A stretch of 33,420 nt of DNA from assembly GCA_002995645.1 (NCBI GenBank), contig PUHO01000002.1:67012-100431 (forward strand). The letters are read 5' to 3'. The position numbers were made by a program, and so were the translations under genes. A model generated the notes under the pieces. The model did no database searches and was not told the origin of the DNA. It saw only the letters and a program-made list of their open reading frames with translations. Source of the DNA: SAR324 cluster bacterium. Its GTDB lineage: Bacteria > SAR324 > XYD2-FULL-50-16 > HCM1. This document shows positions 26,714-33,420 of the stretch, one piece after another; position 1 is the first letter of the stretch, and each line of letters opens with the position of its first letter.

Positions 26714-29131
26714 ATGATATACGATCACAAAGCTATTGAAAAAAAGTGGCAACAATTTTGGATAGAAAACAAAACTTTTAAAGCTGACATAGATGAAAGC
26801 AAAGAAAAATATTATGCACTAGATATGTTCCCTTATCCGTCTGGTGCGGGTTTACATGTGGGACATCCGGAAGGCTACACGGCAACAGACATCATTTCTC
26901 GTTATAAAAGAATGAAAGGCTTTAACGTACTTCATTGTATGGGGTGGGACGCGTTTGGTTTGCCTGCCGAGCAATACGCCTTAAAAACGGGAACACATCC
27001 AAAACTAACGACACAAAAAAATATAGATAATTTTCGCCGTCAAATTAAAGCGCTTGGTTTTTCTTATGATTGGGATAGGGAAGTAAATACGACTGATCCG
27101 AAATACTATAAATGGACGCAATGGATTTTTCTTAAACTCTTTAACAAAGGCTTAGCATATCAAGACAATGCACTTGTGAATTGGTGTCCTGCTTTGAAAA
27201 CGGTGCTTTCTAATGAAGAAGTAATAGACGGTAAATCCGCTATTGGTTCGCATCCTGTGGAAAGGCGAACAATGAAACAATGGATGCTTCGTATTACTGA
27301 GTATGCTGACGTTTTATTACAAGATCTAGACGAATTAGATTGGTCTGATTCATTGAAAGATATGCAACGTAATTGGATTGGAAAAAGTTTTGGTGCGCGG
27401 ATCCGCTTTGACGTAGTGAATAGTAAAGAAAGTTTTAACGTTTTTACAACAAGATCAGATACGCTTTTTGGAGCAACTTACTGTGTGCTTGCACCGGAAA
27501 ATCCTATTGTTGATTTAATTACAACTAAAGAGCAAAAAGAGCAGGTACAAGCCTATAAAGATGAATGTAAACGAAAAAGTGAAAAAGATCGTTTAGATTT
27601 AAGTCGTGAGAAAACAGGTGTGTTTCTTGGAAGTTACGCTATGAATCCGGTTAATCAAAAGCAAATGCCAATTTGGATAGCCGATTATGTGTTAGCTAGC
27701 TATGCCGAGGGTGCCATTATGGCAGTGCCGGCACATGACGAGCGGGATTTTGAATTTGCAACAAAATTTAAATTGCCAATTCTTAGCGTAATAGAAGGGC
27801 AAGATGCGAAAGACGAAGTTTATGTTGGCGAAGGTCTTTTGGCGAATAGTGAGTTTCTTAACGGTTTGACAAAGCAAGAAGCTATAGACAAAATGCTTGT
27901 ATGGCTAGAAGAAACAGGAAACGGAGAGAAGACTATTAATTACAAGTTAAGAGATTGGTTATTTTCAAGACAACGCTATTGGGGCGAGCCGTTCCCGTTA
28001 TACATAGAAGCAGACGGTAGCATAACGCCAATGAAAGAAGAAGAGTTGCCGTTAACCTTGCCGGAAGTGGAAAGCTATCAACCGTCCGGCACTGGCGCAA
28101 GTCCCTTGGCTACTATTAAAGAATGGGTAGATCAAGTTTTACCAGACGGGCGCAAAGTGGCAAGGGAAACAAACACAATGCCGCAATGGGCAGGCTCTTG
28201 TTGGTATTATTTACGTTACCTTGATCCAGATAATGAGCAAGAAATATTTAGTAAAAAAGCCGAGTCTTATTGGATGCCTGTTGATTTATATATTGGCGGT
28301 GCAGAGCATGCTGTTTTACACCTTTTATACGCGCGCTTTTGGCATAAAGTATTATATGATCTTGGTTACGTTTCTACAAAAGAACCGTTTAAAAAGCTAG
28401 TGAATCAAGGTATGATTCTTGGCGAAGATCATCAAAAAATGTCAAAATCATTGGGAAACGTGATTAATCCCGACGAAATCATAGAGCAATACGGCGCGGA
28501 TACGCTTCGCTTATATGAAATGTTTATGGGACCGCTAGAAAAATCTAAGCCTTGGAATAATCAAGGATTAGACGGGATATATCGCTTTTTAACGCGTGTT
28601 TGGCGTTTGTTTTTTAATGTACAAGGGGAAGCGCTAGAACTTAGCACGCAAGACCCGTCAGAAGAAACGCTTTCTTTGTTACATAGTACGATTAAGAAAG
28701 TAACTACTGATATTGAAGCTTTACATTTTAATACGGCTATTTCTCAAATGATGATTTTGTCTAATCATTTAGCTAGCTTAGAGAGTAAAAATAAAGACGT
28801 GTTAACTCAATTTATTCTTTTATTAGCCCCGTTTGCTCCGCATATGGCGGAAGAACTTTGGGCTTATTTAGGAAATAACGACACGTTAAGCTATGCTCCT
28901 TTTCCAACGTACGAAGAGAAATATATTAAGCAAGATACAGTTATATTGCCGTTGCAAATTAACGGAAAAGTACGTGATCAAATAGAAGTAGCTATAGACG
29001 TAGATAAAGAAACCGTGCTAGCTTTAGCAAAGAAGCAAGAAAAATTGCAAAAATATCTAGACGGTTTTGAAATTAAGAAAATAATTTTTGTACCACAAAA
29101 AATAGTTAACTTTGTGGTAAAGCCAAAGTAA
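26714..29131 (+). CDS. leuS: Leucyl-tRNA synthetase
   Basis: A class I synthetase charging tRNA-Leu. The 805-residue length is at the short end of the bacterial range. The HIGH-type motif is HVGH at residues 48-51 within PYPSGAGLHVGHPEGY, and KMSKS is at 575-579. The CP1 editing domain carries FTTRSDTLFGATYCVLAPE and AVPAHDERDFEFA, with the conserved Thr-rich and Asp residues of post-transfer editing. WAGSCWYYLRYLDP and GGAEHAVLHLLYARFW support the bacterial LeuS type. The C-terminal LQINGKVRDQI is the tRNA-binding tail. It lies 34 bases after msbA and 7 before map. Confidence 0.98.
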   Translation: MIYDHKAIEKKWQQFWIENKTFKADIDESKEKYYALDMFPYPSGAGLHVGHPEGYTATDIISRYKRMKGFNVLHCMGWDAFGLPAEQYALKTGTHPKLTTQKNIDNFRRQIKALGFSYDWDREVNTTDPKYYKWTQWIFLKLFNKGLAYQDNALVNWCPALKTVLSNEEVIDGKSAIGSHPVERRTMKQWMLRITEYADVLLQDLDELDWSDSLKDMQRNWIGKSFGARIRFDVVNSKESFNVFTTRSDTLFGATYCVLAPENPIVDLITTKEQKEQVQAYKDECKRKSEKDRLDLSREKTGVFLGSYAMNPVNQKQMPIWIADYVLASYAEGAIMAVPAHDERDFEFATKFKLPILSVIEGQDAKDEVYVGEGLLANSEFLNGLTKQEAIDKMLVWLEETGNGEKTINYKLRDWLFSRQRYWGEPFPLYIEADGSITPMKEEELPLTLPEVESYQPSGTGASPLATIKEWVDQVLPDGRKVARETNTMPQWAGSCWYYLRYLDPDNEQEIFSKKAESYWMPVDLYIGGAEHAVLHLLYARFWHKVLYDLGYVSTKEPFKKLVNQGMILGEDHQKMSKSLGNVINPDEIIEQYGADTLRLYEMFMGPLEKSKPWNNQGLDGIYRFLTRVWRLFFNVQGEALELSTQDPSEETLSLLHSTIKKVTTDIEALHFNTAISQMMILSNHLASLESKNKDVLTQFILLLAPFAPHMAEELWAYLGNNDTLSYAPFPTYEEKYIKQDTVILPLQINGKVRDQIEVAIDVDKETVLALAKKQEKLQKYLDGFEIKKIIFVPQKIVNFVVKPK

Positions 29132-29138
29132 TATAAAT

Positions 29139-29990
29139 ATGATACGTTTAGAAAGAAATAGTCCTTGTTGGTGTGGAAGCGGTAAGAAATATAAAGCATG
29201 CCACTGGAAGCAAGACAAACAAAGCAACAATATGGATAACAACGAAAGAATTCCAAGAAGTGATGCGTTTGTTGAAGGAATGCGTAAAGCCGGGAAATTA
29301 GCTAGCGAAGGTTTGAAAGCAGTTGGCGAATTAGTGAAGCCCGGTGTTAGTACGTTAGCATTAAACGATTTTGTGCATACCTATTTTACAGAGCGCGGCG
29401 CTATTTGTGCTCCGTTAAATTATCGTGGGTTTCCTATGTCGATTTGCACCTCACGTAATGAAGTGATTTGCCACGGCATACCGTCTGCTGATGAAATTTT
29501 ACAAGACGGCGATATTATTAGTATTGACGTGACTTGTATTTTAGACGGTTATCATGGTGATACGGCAAGTACGTTTTTTGTAGGCAACGTTAGCCCTATG
29601 GCAAAGAAACTAACAGACGTAACGCGTAGTTGCCTAGAATTAGGGATTGCCGCAGTACGCCCGTACGGTTATGTTGGCGATATAGGCGAAGCCATTCAAA
29701 CGTATGCACATAAACATCATTTTTCTGTAGTAGAAGTTTTTGTTGGACACGGTATAGGAACGGTGTTTCATGAAAGTTTACAAATCCCACATTATGGGAG
29801 AAGAGGAAAAGGAGAAAGACTATTGCCAGGCATGTTTTTCACAATTGAACCAATGATTAACGAAGGCGTTAAAGACGCCGTTATTATGCCGGATAAATGG
29901 ACGGCAAAAACAGCGGATAACAAATTGTCCGCTCAATTTGAACATACTCTATACTTAAGTGAAAAAGGTGTAGAAATCTTAACGAAATAA
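29139..29990 (+). CDS. map: Methionine aminopeptidase with N-terminal SEC-C zinc motif
   Basis: This enzyme removes the initiator methionine from nascent proteins. The 283-residue product has a type I core with metal ligands Asp130, Asp141, His204, Glu237 and Glu268. CHGIPS and GHGIGTVFHE are typical. Before the core, residues 9-22 read CWCGSGKKYKACHW, a SEC-C zinc motif (CxC-x8-CH) like that at the end of SecA, where it contacts the ribosome and SecB. The E. coli enzyme lacks it. It supports the upstream ATG, since a start at Met31 would delete the motif. The linker between motif and core is short and Asn-rich. The gene follows leuS by 7 bases. Confidence 0.95.
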   Translation: MIRLERNSPCWCGSGKKYKACHWKQDKQSNNMDNNERIPRSDAFVEGMRKAGKLASEGLKAVGELVKPGVSTLALNDFVHTYFTERGAICAPLNYRGFPMSICTSRNEVICHGIPSADEILQDGDIISIDVTCILDGYHGDTASTFFVGNVSPMAKKLTDVTRSCLELGIAAVRPYGYVGDIGEAIQTYAHKHHFSVVEVFVGHGIGTVFHESLQIPHYGRRGKGERLLPGMFFTIEPMINEGVKDAVIMPDKWTAKTADNKLSAQFEHTLYLSEKGVEILTK

Positions 29991-29991
29991 A

Positions 29992-30056
29992 GTACTCTTT
30001 GAAATTTTTACAAAAAGAGTGCAACAAGGGATCCTGATACCTTTTATAAAAAGGTA
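29992..30056 (+). promoter_or_regulatory. Two hairpins between map and rne
   Basis: Hairpin 1 pairs 29992-30000 (GTACTCTTT) with 30014-30022 (AAAGAGTGC), 9 bp including a G-U. Hairpin 2 pairs 30038-30045 (TACCTTTT) with 30049-30056 (AAAAGGTA) around a 3-base loop, and the flanks ATCC and GGAT can extend it after bulges. No T-run follows hairpin 1 directly. They lie 100-165 bases before the rne start and could be the map 3' end or, if transcribed with rne, an rne leader structure. Confidence 0.5.
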
Positions 30057-30159
30057 AGGGATATTAATGAAGTAAAATTGCTTTTTTATTATATAAAAGA
30101 GGATACAAGTTGAAGCAAAAAAAAATAGTAAAAAAGACAATTCTTAACATAAGGAAGAA

Positions 30160-32709
30160 ATGACAAGACAAATGCTTATTAGTGTTACTGAAGACGAAAG
30201 TCAAGTAGCGATTTTAGAAGATAATCGGTTGCAAGAACTGGTGATTGAACAAGACACAGGGAGCCGAACAAAAGGAAATATATATAAAGGTTACGTTAAG
30301 CAAGTACACACTGCTTTGCAAGCCGCTTTTATTGAATACGGAGAGAAACAACAAGGTTTCTTACCGTTAAGGGAATTAAATAGCACTTTGTTCCCGGAGA
30401 ATGAATCAGGGAAGCAAATACAACATCTTTTGAAAGAAGGAATGTGGATTATGGTGCAAGTGGTAAGAGAGCCGTTAGATCATAAAGGCGCCGCTTTAAC
30501 GACCAATTTAAGTATTCCCGGAAGGTATATTGTATTTTTACCATATACAAAACGCGGCGGTGTTTCAAAGAAAATCCAAAGAGGAGAAGAAAGAGACAGA
30601 CTTAAAGCTTTTCTTAGCGGTTTAGAAGAAACAAAACATACCGTAATTATACGTACGGCAGGCTTAGAGCGTTCTTTAGAAGAGCTTAAAAAAGATTATC
30701 TTGAAGTGCAAAAAGAATGGGAAGGTGCCTTACAACAATACCAATCTATCAATGAATCAGGTCTTTTATTATCGGAACTAGATATAGTAACTAAAACGTT
30801 ACGTGATTATTACGTTGATGAAACTGATGAAATTTGGGTAGATAATCCTAGCGTTTTTCAAGTGGCTTTAGATTTTCTTAAAATACATGCGCCACGTAAG
30901 CAAAAAACGTTGAAATTGTTTATAGGCGAACGTTCTTTATTTGCTAGTTATAATATTGAAAAAGAAGTGGAACAACTCACCTCGCCTATGGTTAAACTTC
31001 CGTCTGGTGGTGAAATCGTGATAGAACAAACAGAAGCGCTTGTTTCTATTGACGTGAATTCTGCAAGATCAGCCCAAGAATCGACTCTAAACAAAACGGC
31101 GTTTAGAACTAATATGGAAGCGGCTAAAGAAGTGGCAAGGCAACTTAAATTGCGTAACCTTGGCGGTTTGATTGTGATTGATTTTATTGATATGACGTCA
31201 AACAGCGAAAGAAAGAAAGTCGAAGATATTATTGAAGAAGCCATGTCTAAAGGGAAAGCACAATATAGTATTGGTCGCATTTCTGAATTTGGCTTGCTTG
31301 AGCTTTCAAGGCAACGTTTAGCTATGCGTATTTCTAACGTAGTGGAAACGTCTTGCCCAACTTGTCGTGGCAAAGGAAAAGTGGCGTCTGTTTTTAGTGC
31401 TACTAATACTATTTTACGTTCCTTACGTGAGATTGCGGCACGTGGTGACGTGAAAAGAATTACCGGCTTTATTTCTTTAGAACAAGCTAATTATCTTTTA
31501 AATAATAAACGTGTTGCTATTCATGATCTTGAATTAGAATTTGGTCTTACTATCCTTTTAGAAGGTAAAGTGGAAGTTAAAGACTTTCACCCGTCTCACT
31601 TGAACGTAGAGTATAAATCTAATACGGATAAAGGCGAAAAGAATAAAAAATCACAAAAATTGAAAGTAGGAAAAACAATTTTAGATTCCTATGAAGCTAG
31701 TTTTGAAAATGATTTTTTACAACAGCCGTTAGATGTGACAAAGCCAAGTTCGCCTAAACCGCAAAAAAATCAAAATACAAAAGAGCAAGAAAAAGCACCT
31801 CTTTCTAATGAAGTAGCAAAACAAAACAAGCCGACACAAGGGAAAGCTGTTCTTGAGCTAAATGAAACAGACGGAGCAGAGGCGAATCTTACGATAACAG
31901 AGAAAAACGAAGAGCTTGCTACACCAGATCAAACGAAGCAAGAACGCGTTGAGAGAGAAACTAAAACGGACTTGATTGCAAAAACGCAAAAAGAGGCAGT
32001 TGCTAATAATACTACACAAGATATTATTGCTCGTTTAAGTGTTATCTTATCTGATGAGTATACGACGGAAACGGAAATAATCCCTTTATATGAAGGTTGT
32101 ATGTATCAAGGGGAAGTGCTAACAGAAGATGAAAAGCAAGAGGCTATTTCTGATTTTTATGCGCGTCTACAAGGTAAGTCAGATAAAACGGATAAGGTGC
32201 CGTTAAATGATGAATATATGTTTCCTTTTATTGATGATGTAGAGTCGAAACCGGCTAAAGCGAAAGCTAGCAAGGAAACGAAATCGACTAAAGCGAAAGC
32301 TAGTAAAGAAAAAGTAACGAAAGCAACTAAAGCGAAAGCTAGCAAGGAGACAGTAGCAAAAGAAACGAAAGCAACTAAAGCGAAAGCTAGTAAGGAGACA
32401 GTAGCGAAAGAAACGAAACCTACTAAAACGAAAGCTAGCAAGGAGACAGTAGCGAAAGAAACGAAGCCTGCTAAAACGAAAGCTAGTAAGGAAACAGTAG
32501 CGAAAGAAACGAAAGCAACTAAAACGAAAGCTAGCAAGGAAACAGTAGCGAAAGAAACGAAACCTGCTAAAGCGAAAGCTAGCAAGGAGACAGTAGCGAA
32601 AGAAACGAAACCGGCTAAAGCGAAAGCTAGTAAGGAAACAAAAGCTACTAAAGCGAAAGCTAGCAAGGAAACAAAAGCTACTAAAGCGAAAGCTAGCAAA
32701 GAATCGTAA
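30160..32709 (+). CDS. rne: Ribonuclease E-type endoribonuclease with repeat tail
   Basis: The long RNase E/G family member, 849 residues. The S1 domain follows GNIYKGYVKQVHTALQAAFIEYG at about residues 38-60. Catalytic Asp298 (SIDVNSARS) and Asp341 (VIDFIDM) match the metal pair, and the zinc-link is Cys399-Cys402 (CPTCRGKG). From about residue 490 the protein becomes charged and probably disordered. Residues 702-848 are a Lys/Ala/Thr/Glu-rich repeat region. In enterobacteria the RNase E tail scaffolds the degradosome; here the tail has no recognisable partner motif, but its high lysine content suggests RNA or membrane contact. The ATG has a good AAGGA 5 bases upstream. It is paralogous to rng at 7515-8996. 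Confidence 0.94.
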   Translation: MTRQMLISVTEDESQVAILEDNRLQELVIEQDTGSRTKGNIYKGYVKQVHTALQAAFIEYGEKQQGFLPLRELNSTLFPENESGKQIQHLLKEGMWIMVQVVREPLDHKGAALTTNLSIPGRYIVFLPYTKRGGVSKKIQRGEERDRLKAFLSGLEETKHTVIIRTAGLERSLEELKKDYLEVQKEWEGALQQYQSINESGLLLSELDIVTKTLRDYYVDETDEIWVDNPSVFQVALDFLKIHAPRKQKTLKLFIGERSLFASYNIEKEVEQLTSPMVKLPSGGEIVIEQTEALVSIDVNSARSAQESTLNKTAFRTNMEAAKEVARQLKLRNLGGLIVIDFIDMTSNSERKKVEDIIEEAMSKGKAQYSIGRISEFGLLELSRQRLAMRISNVVETSCPTCRGKGKVASVFSATNTILRSLREIAARGDVKRITGFISLEQANYLLNNKRVAIHDLELEFGLTILLEGKVEVKDFHPSHLNVEYKSNTDKGEKNKKSQKLKVGKTILDSYEASFENDFLQQPLDVTKPSSPKPQKNQNTKEQEKAPLSNEVAKQNKPTQGKAVLELNETDGAEANLTITEKNEELATPDQTKQERVERETKTDLIAKTQKEAVANNTTQDIIARLSVILSDEYTTETEIIPLYEGCMYQGEVLTEDEKQEAISDFYARLQGKSDKTDKVPLNDEYMFPFIDDVESKPAKAKASKETKSTKAKASKEKVTKATKAKASKETVAKETKATKAKASKETVAKETKPTKTKASKETVAKETKPAKTKASKETVAKETKATKTKASKETVAKETKPAKAKASKETVAKETKPAKAKASKETKATKAKASKETKATKAKASKES
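32266..32706 (+). repeat. In-frame coding repeats at the 3' end of rne
   Basis: GCTAG recurs at 32266, 32299, 32338, 32386, 32434, 32482, 32530, 32578, 32626, 32659 and 32692. The spacing is 33, 39, then 48 six times, then 33 twice, all multiples of three. The 48-bp unit encodes a 16-residue repeat (KASKETVAKETKPAKT and variants); the 33-bp unit encodes KASKETKATKA. The low divergence at both DNA and protein level suggests recent expansion. Confidence 0.95.
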
Positions 32710-32730
32710 AATGAATATATAGGAAACGTA

Positions 32731-33117
32731 ATGTGCCAACTTGCTAGTTTAGATCACTTCGTTTTAACTGTAGCCAATATAGAGCAAGCAGTTGCTTTTT
32801 ATGTAAACGTACTTGGTATGGAAGAAATTACGTTTGGCAATAACAGAAAGGCAATTGCCTTTGGTAAGCAAAAGATTAATTTGCACGAAGCAGGGCACGA
32901 GTTGCAACCTCATGCAAGGAAGCCACTGCCCGGTAGTGCTGATTTATGTTTTTTAACTGATACGCCGTTACCTGATTGGCAAGCGCGATTGCAGGCGCAT
33001 AACGTTCTTATCATAGAAGGACCTATAGAAAGAACAGGCGCACAGTTTCCTATTATATCTATTTATATACGCGATTTAGACGGTAATTTAATTGAAATTG
33101 CAAATAAGCAAGGCTAA
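32731..33117 (+). CDS. VOC-superfamily (glyoxalase/dioxygenase fold) protein
   Basis: A 128-residue protein with two beta-alpha-beta-beta-beta units of the vicinal oxygen chelate fold. The start LDHFVLTVANIEQAVAFYVNVLGM (residues 7-30) is the classic first module with a metal-ligand His. INLHEAG supplies a second His and GNLIEIA a Glu. It resembles the small stand-alone VOC group that includes putative virulence-associated and glyoxalase-like proteins. The substrate cannot be inferred, and fosfomycin or bleomycin resistance would be a guess. It lies 21 bases after rne, with AGGAA just before the start. Confidence 0.87.
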   Translation: MCQLASLDHFVLTVANIEQAVAFYVNVLGMEEITFGNNRKAIAFGKQKINLHEAGHELQPHARKPLPGSADLCFLTDTPLPDWQARLQAHNVLIIEGPIERTGAQFPIISIYIRDLDGNLIEIANKQG

Positions 33118-33157
33118 CTTATAATAGTCGTTACTTTTTGTAGCGGCTATTATAAGT
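33117..33157 (+). terminator. Long hairpin at the VOC gene 3' end
   Basis: The 18-base arms 33117-33134 (ACTTATAATAGTCGTTAC) and 33140-33157 (GTAGCGGCTATTATAAGT) pair completely in the plus-strand RNA, with two G-U pairs, around a TTTTT loop. The minus-strand RNA would have two A-C mismatches instead, so the structure favours the VOC transcript. It starts on the last base of the VOC stop codon. No T-run follows, so it may stabilise or terminate by another route. Confidence 0.65.
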
Positions 33158-33167
33158 TACTTGTTAC
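33146..33167 (-). repeat. 22-bp copy of the NtrC-like gene 3' end
   Basis: These 22 bases match 33270-33291 with one difference. On the minus strand both read as the codons for VTSNL followed by a TAA stop, so the copy repeats the last five codons and stop of the regulator gene about 124 bp downstream. It also forms part of the right arm of the VOC hairpin. Confidence 0.7.
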
Positions 33168-33273
33168 ACGAATGCCCTCGGGAAGTCGTAAGCTTGTAAT
33201 TTTGCTATAATCTTTCGCCTAGAGGTGTCACACTAGACGAATTCCTTTCTTTATTGCTTCAAGAAACTTGCTA

Positions 33274-33420
33274 TTATAGGTTACTTGTTACGCTAATTTT
33301 GAAATTAGATATTTTTTTATTTAGCTCTTCTTTGCTAATACCTAGTGTATCCGCCGTGGTTTGTAATTCCCAATTATTTGCTTTTAACGATCGATAGAGC
33401 AAAAGCTTTTCAAACGAAAG
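33274..33420 (-). CDS. C-terminus of an NtrC-type sigma54-dependent activator (partial)
   Basis: The frame enters from the right edge and runs 48 codons to a TAA at 33274-33276. The residues read LSFEKLLLYRSLKANNWELQ, then TTADTLGISKEELNKKISNF, then KISVTSNL. The pattern L-x-x-F-E-K then L-x-x-N-x-W-x-x-x-x-x-A-x-x-L-G-I-S-K-x-x-L-x-x-K-I is the Fis-type helix-turn-helix that ends sigma54 enhancer-binding proteins. Only this DNA-binding end is in the window, so the sensor and AAA+ domains cannot be described. It converges with the VOC gene. Confidence 0.75.
   Translation of the reverse strand, partial: LSFEKLLLYRSLKANNWELQTTADTLGISKEELNKKISNFKISVTSNL

Noticed and set aside
32157..32739. Two long open frames on the minus strand opposite the end of rne, giving Phe/Ser-rich or Leu/Ala-rich repeats
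   Set aside because: They are opposite-strand readings of the rne tail repeats; the repeat units are multiples of three, which keeps several frames open. There are no independent start signals.

Overview
The window is AT-rich chromosomal DNA from a Gram-negative bacterium using the standard bacterial code. Support for a Gram-negative envelope comes from an MsbA-type lipid flippase, a SurA-like periplasmic chaperone, an LpoA-like periplasmic protein and several signal peptides. A futalosine-hydrolase-like gene suggests menaquinone made by the futalosine route. Two RNase E/G paralogues and the C-terminus of an NtrC-type activator would fit a Desulfobacterota/Desulfovibrionaceae-like or comparable lineage, but I cannot assign the phylum from the sequence alone. 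Gene content is almost entirely housekeeping. I see no phage, insertion sequence, CRISPR array, tRNA or rRNA.

Layout: uvrB (minus) diverges from purH and a PepP-like aminopeptidase (plus). A short patch of tandem repeats separates these from a minus-strand block read right to left as ribBA, ribH, rng, rluD and a YejE-like permease, with a good promoter candidate in front of ribBA; dnaE lies upstream on the same strand. A tight plus-strand operon follows: an unknown exported protein, a SurA-like parvulin protein, an LpoA-like protein and tsaB. Next come about 1.2 kb of repeats built largely from tsaB 3' sequence, two paralogous split-barrel (PNPOx-like) proteins and an exported propeller-like protein on the minus strand. 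The right third is a plus-strand run: rimI, ddl, mqnB-like, msbA, leuS, map with an N-terminal SEC-C zinc motif, rne with a lysine-rich repeat tail, and a VOC protein. The last bases hold the C-terminus of an NtrC-type regulator on the minus strand, too short to show as a long ORF.

Functionally the window combines DNA repair and replication (uvrB, dnaE), RNA processing (rng, rne), translation and RNA modification (leuS, map, rluD, tsaB), cofactor and purine synthesis (ribBA, ribH, mqnB, purH) and envelope assembly (ddl, msbA, SurA-like, LpoA-like).

The most unusual signal is a recurring pattern at gene 3' ends. The terminal segments, including stop codons, of pepP, yejE, tsaB and the NtrC-like gene are found again just downstream as shortened direct copies with internal deletions. 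Two of these sets form regular tandem arrays, with periods of 133 bp and about 390 bp. A further 113-bp tandem array follows the first split-barrel gene, and rne ends in an in-frame 48-bp repeat array. This looks like a local duplication process acting on gene tails rather than a classical mobile element.
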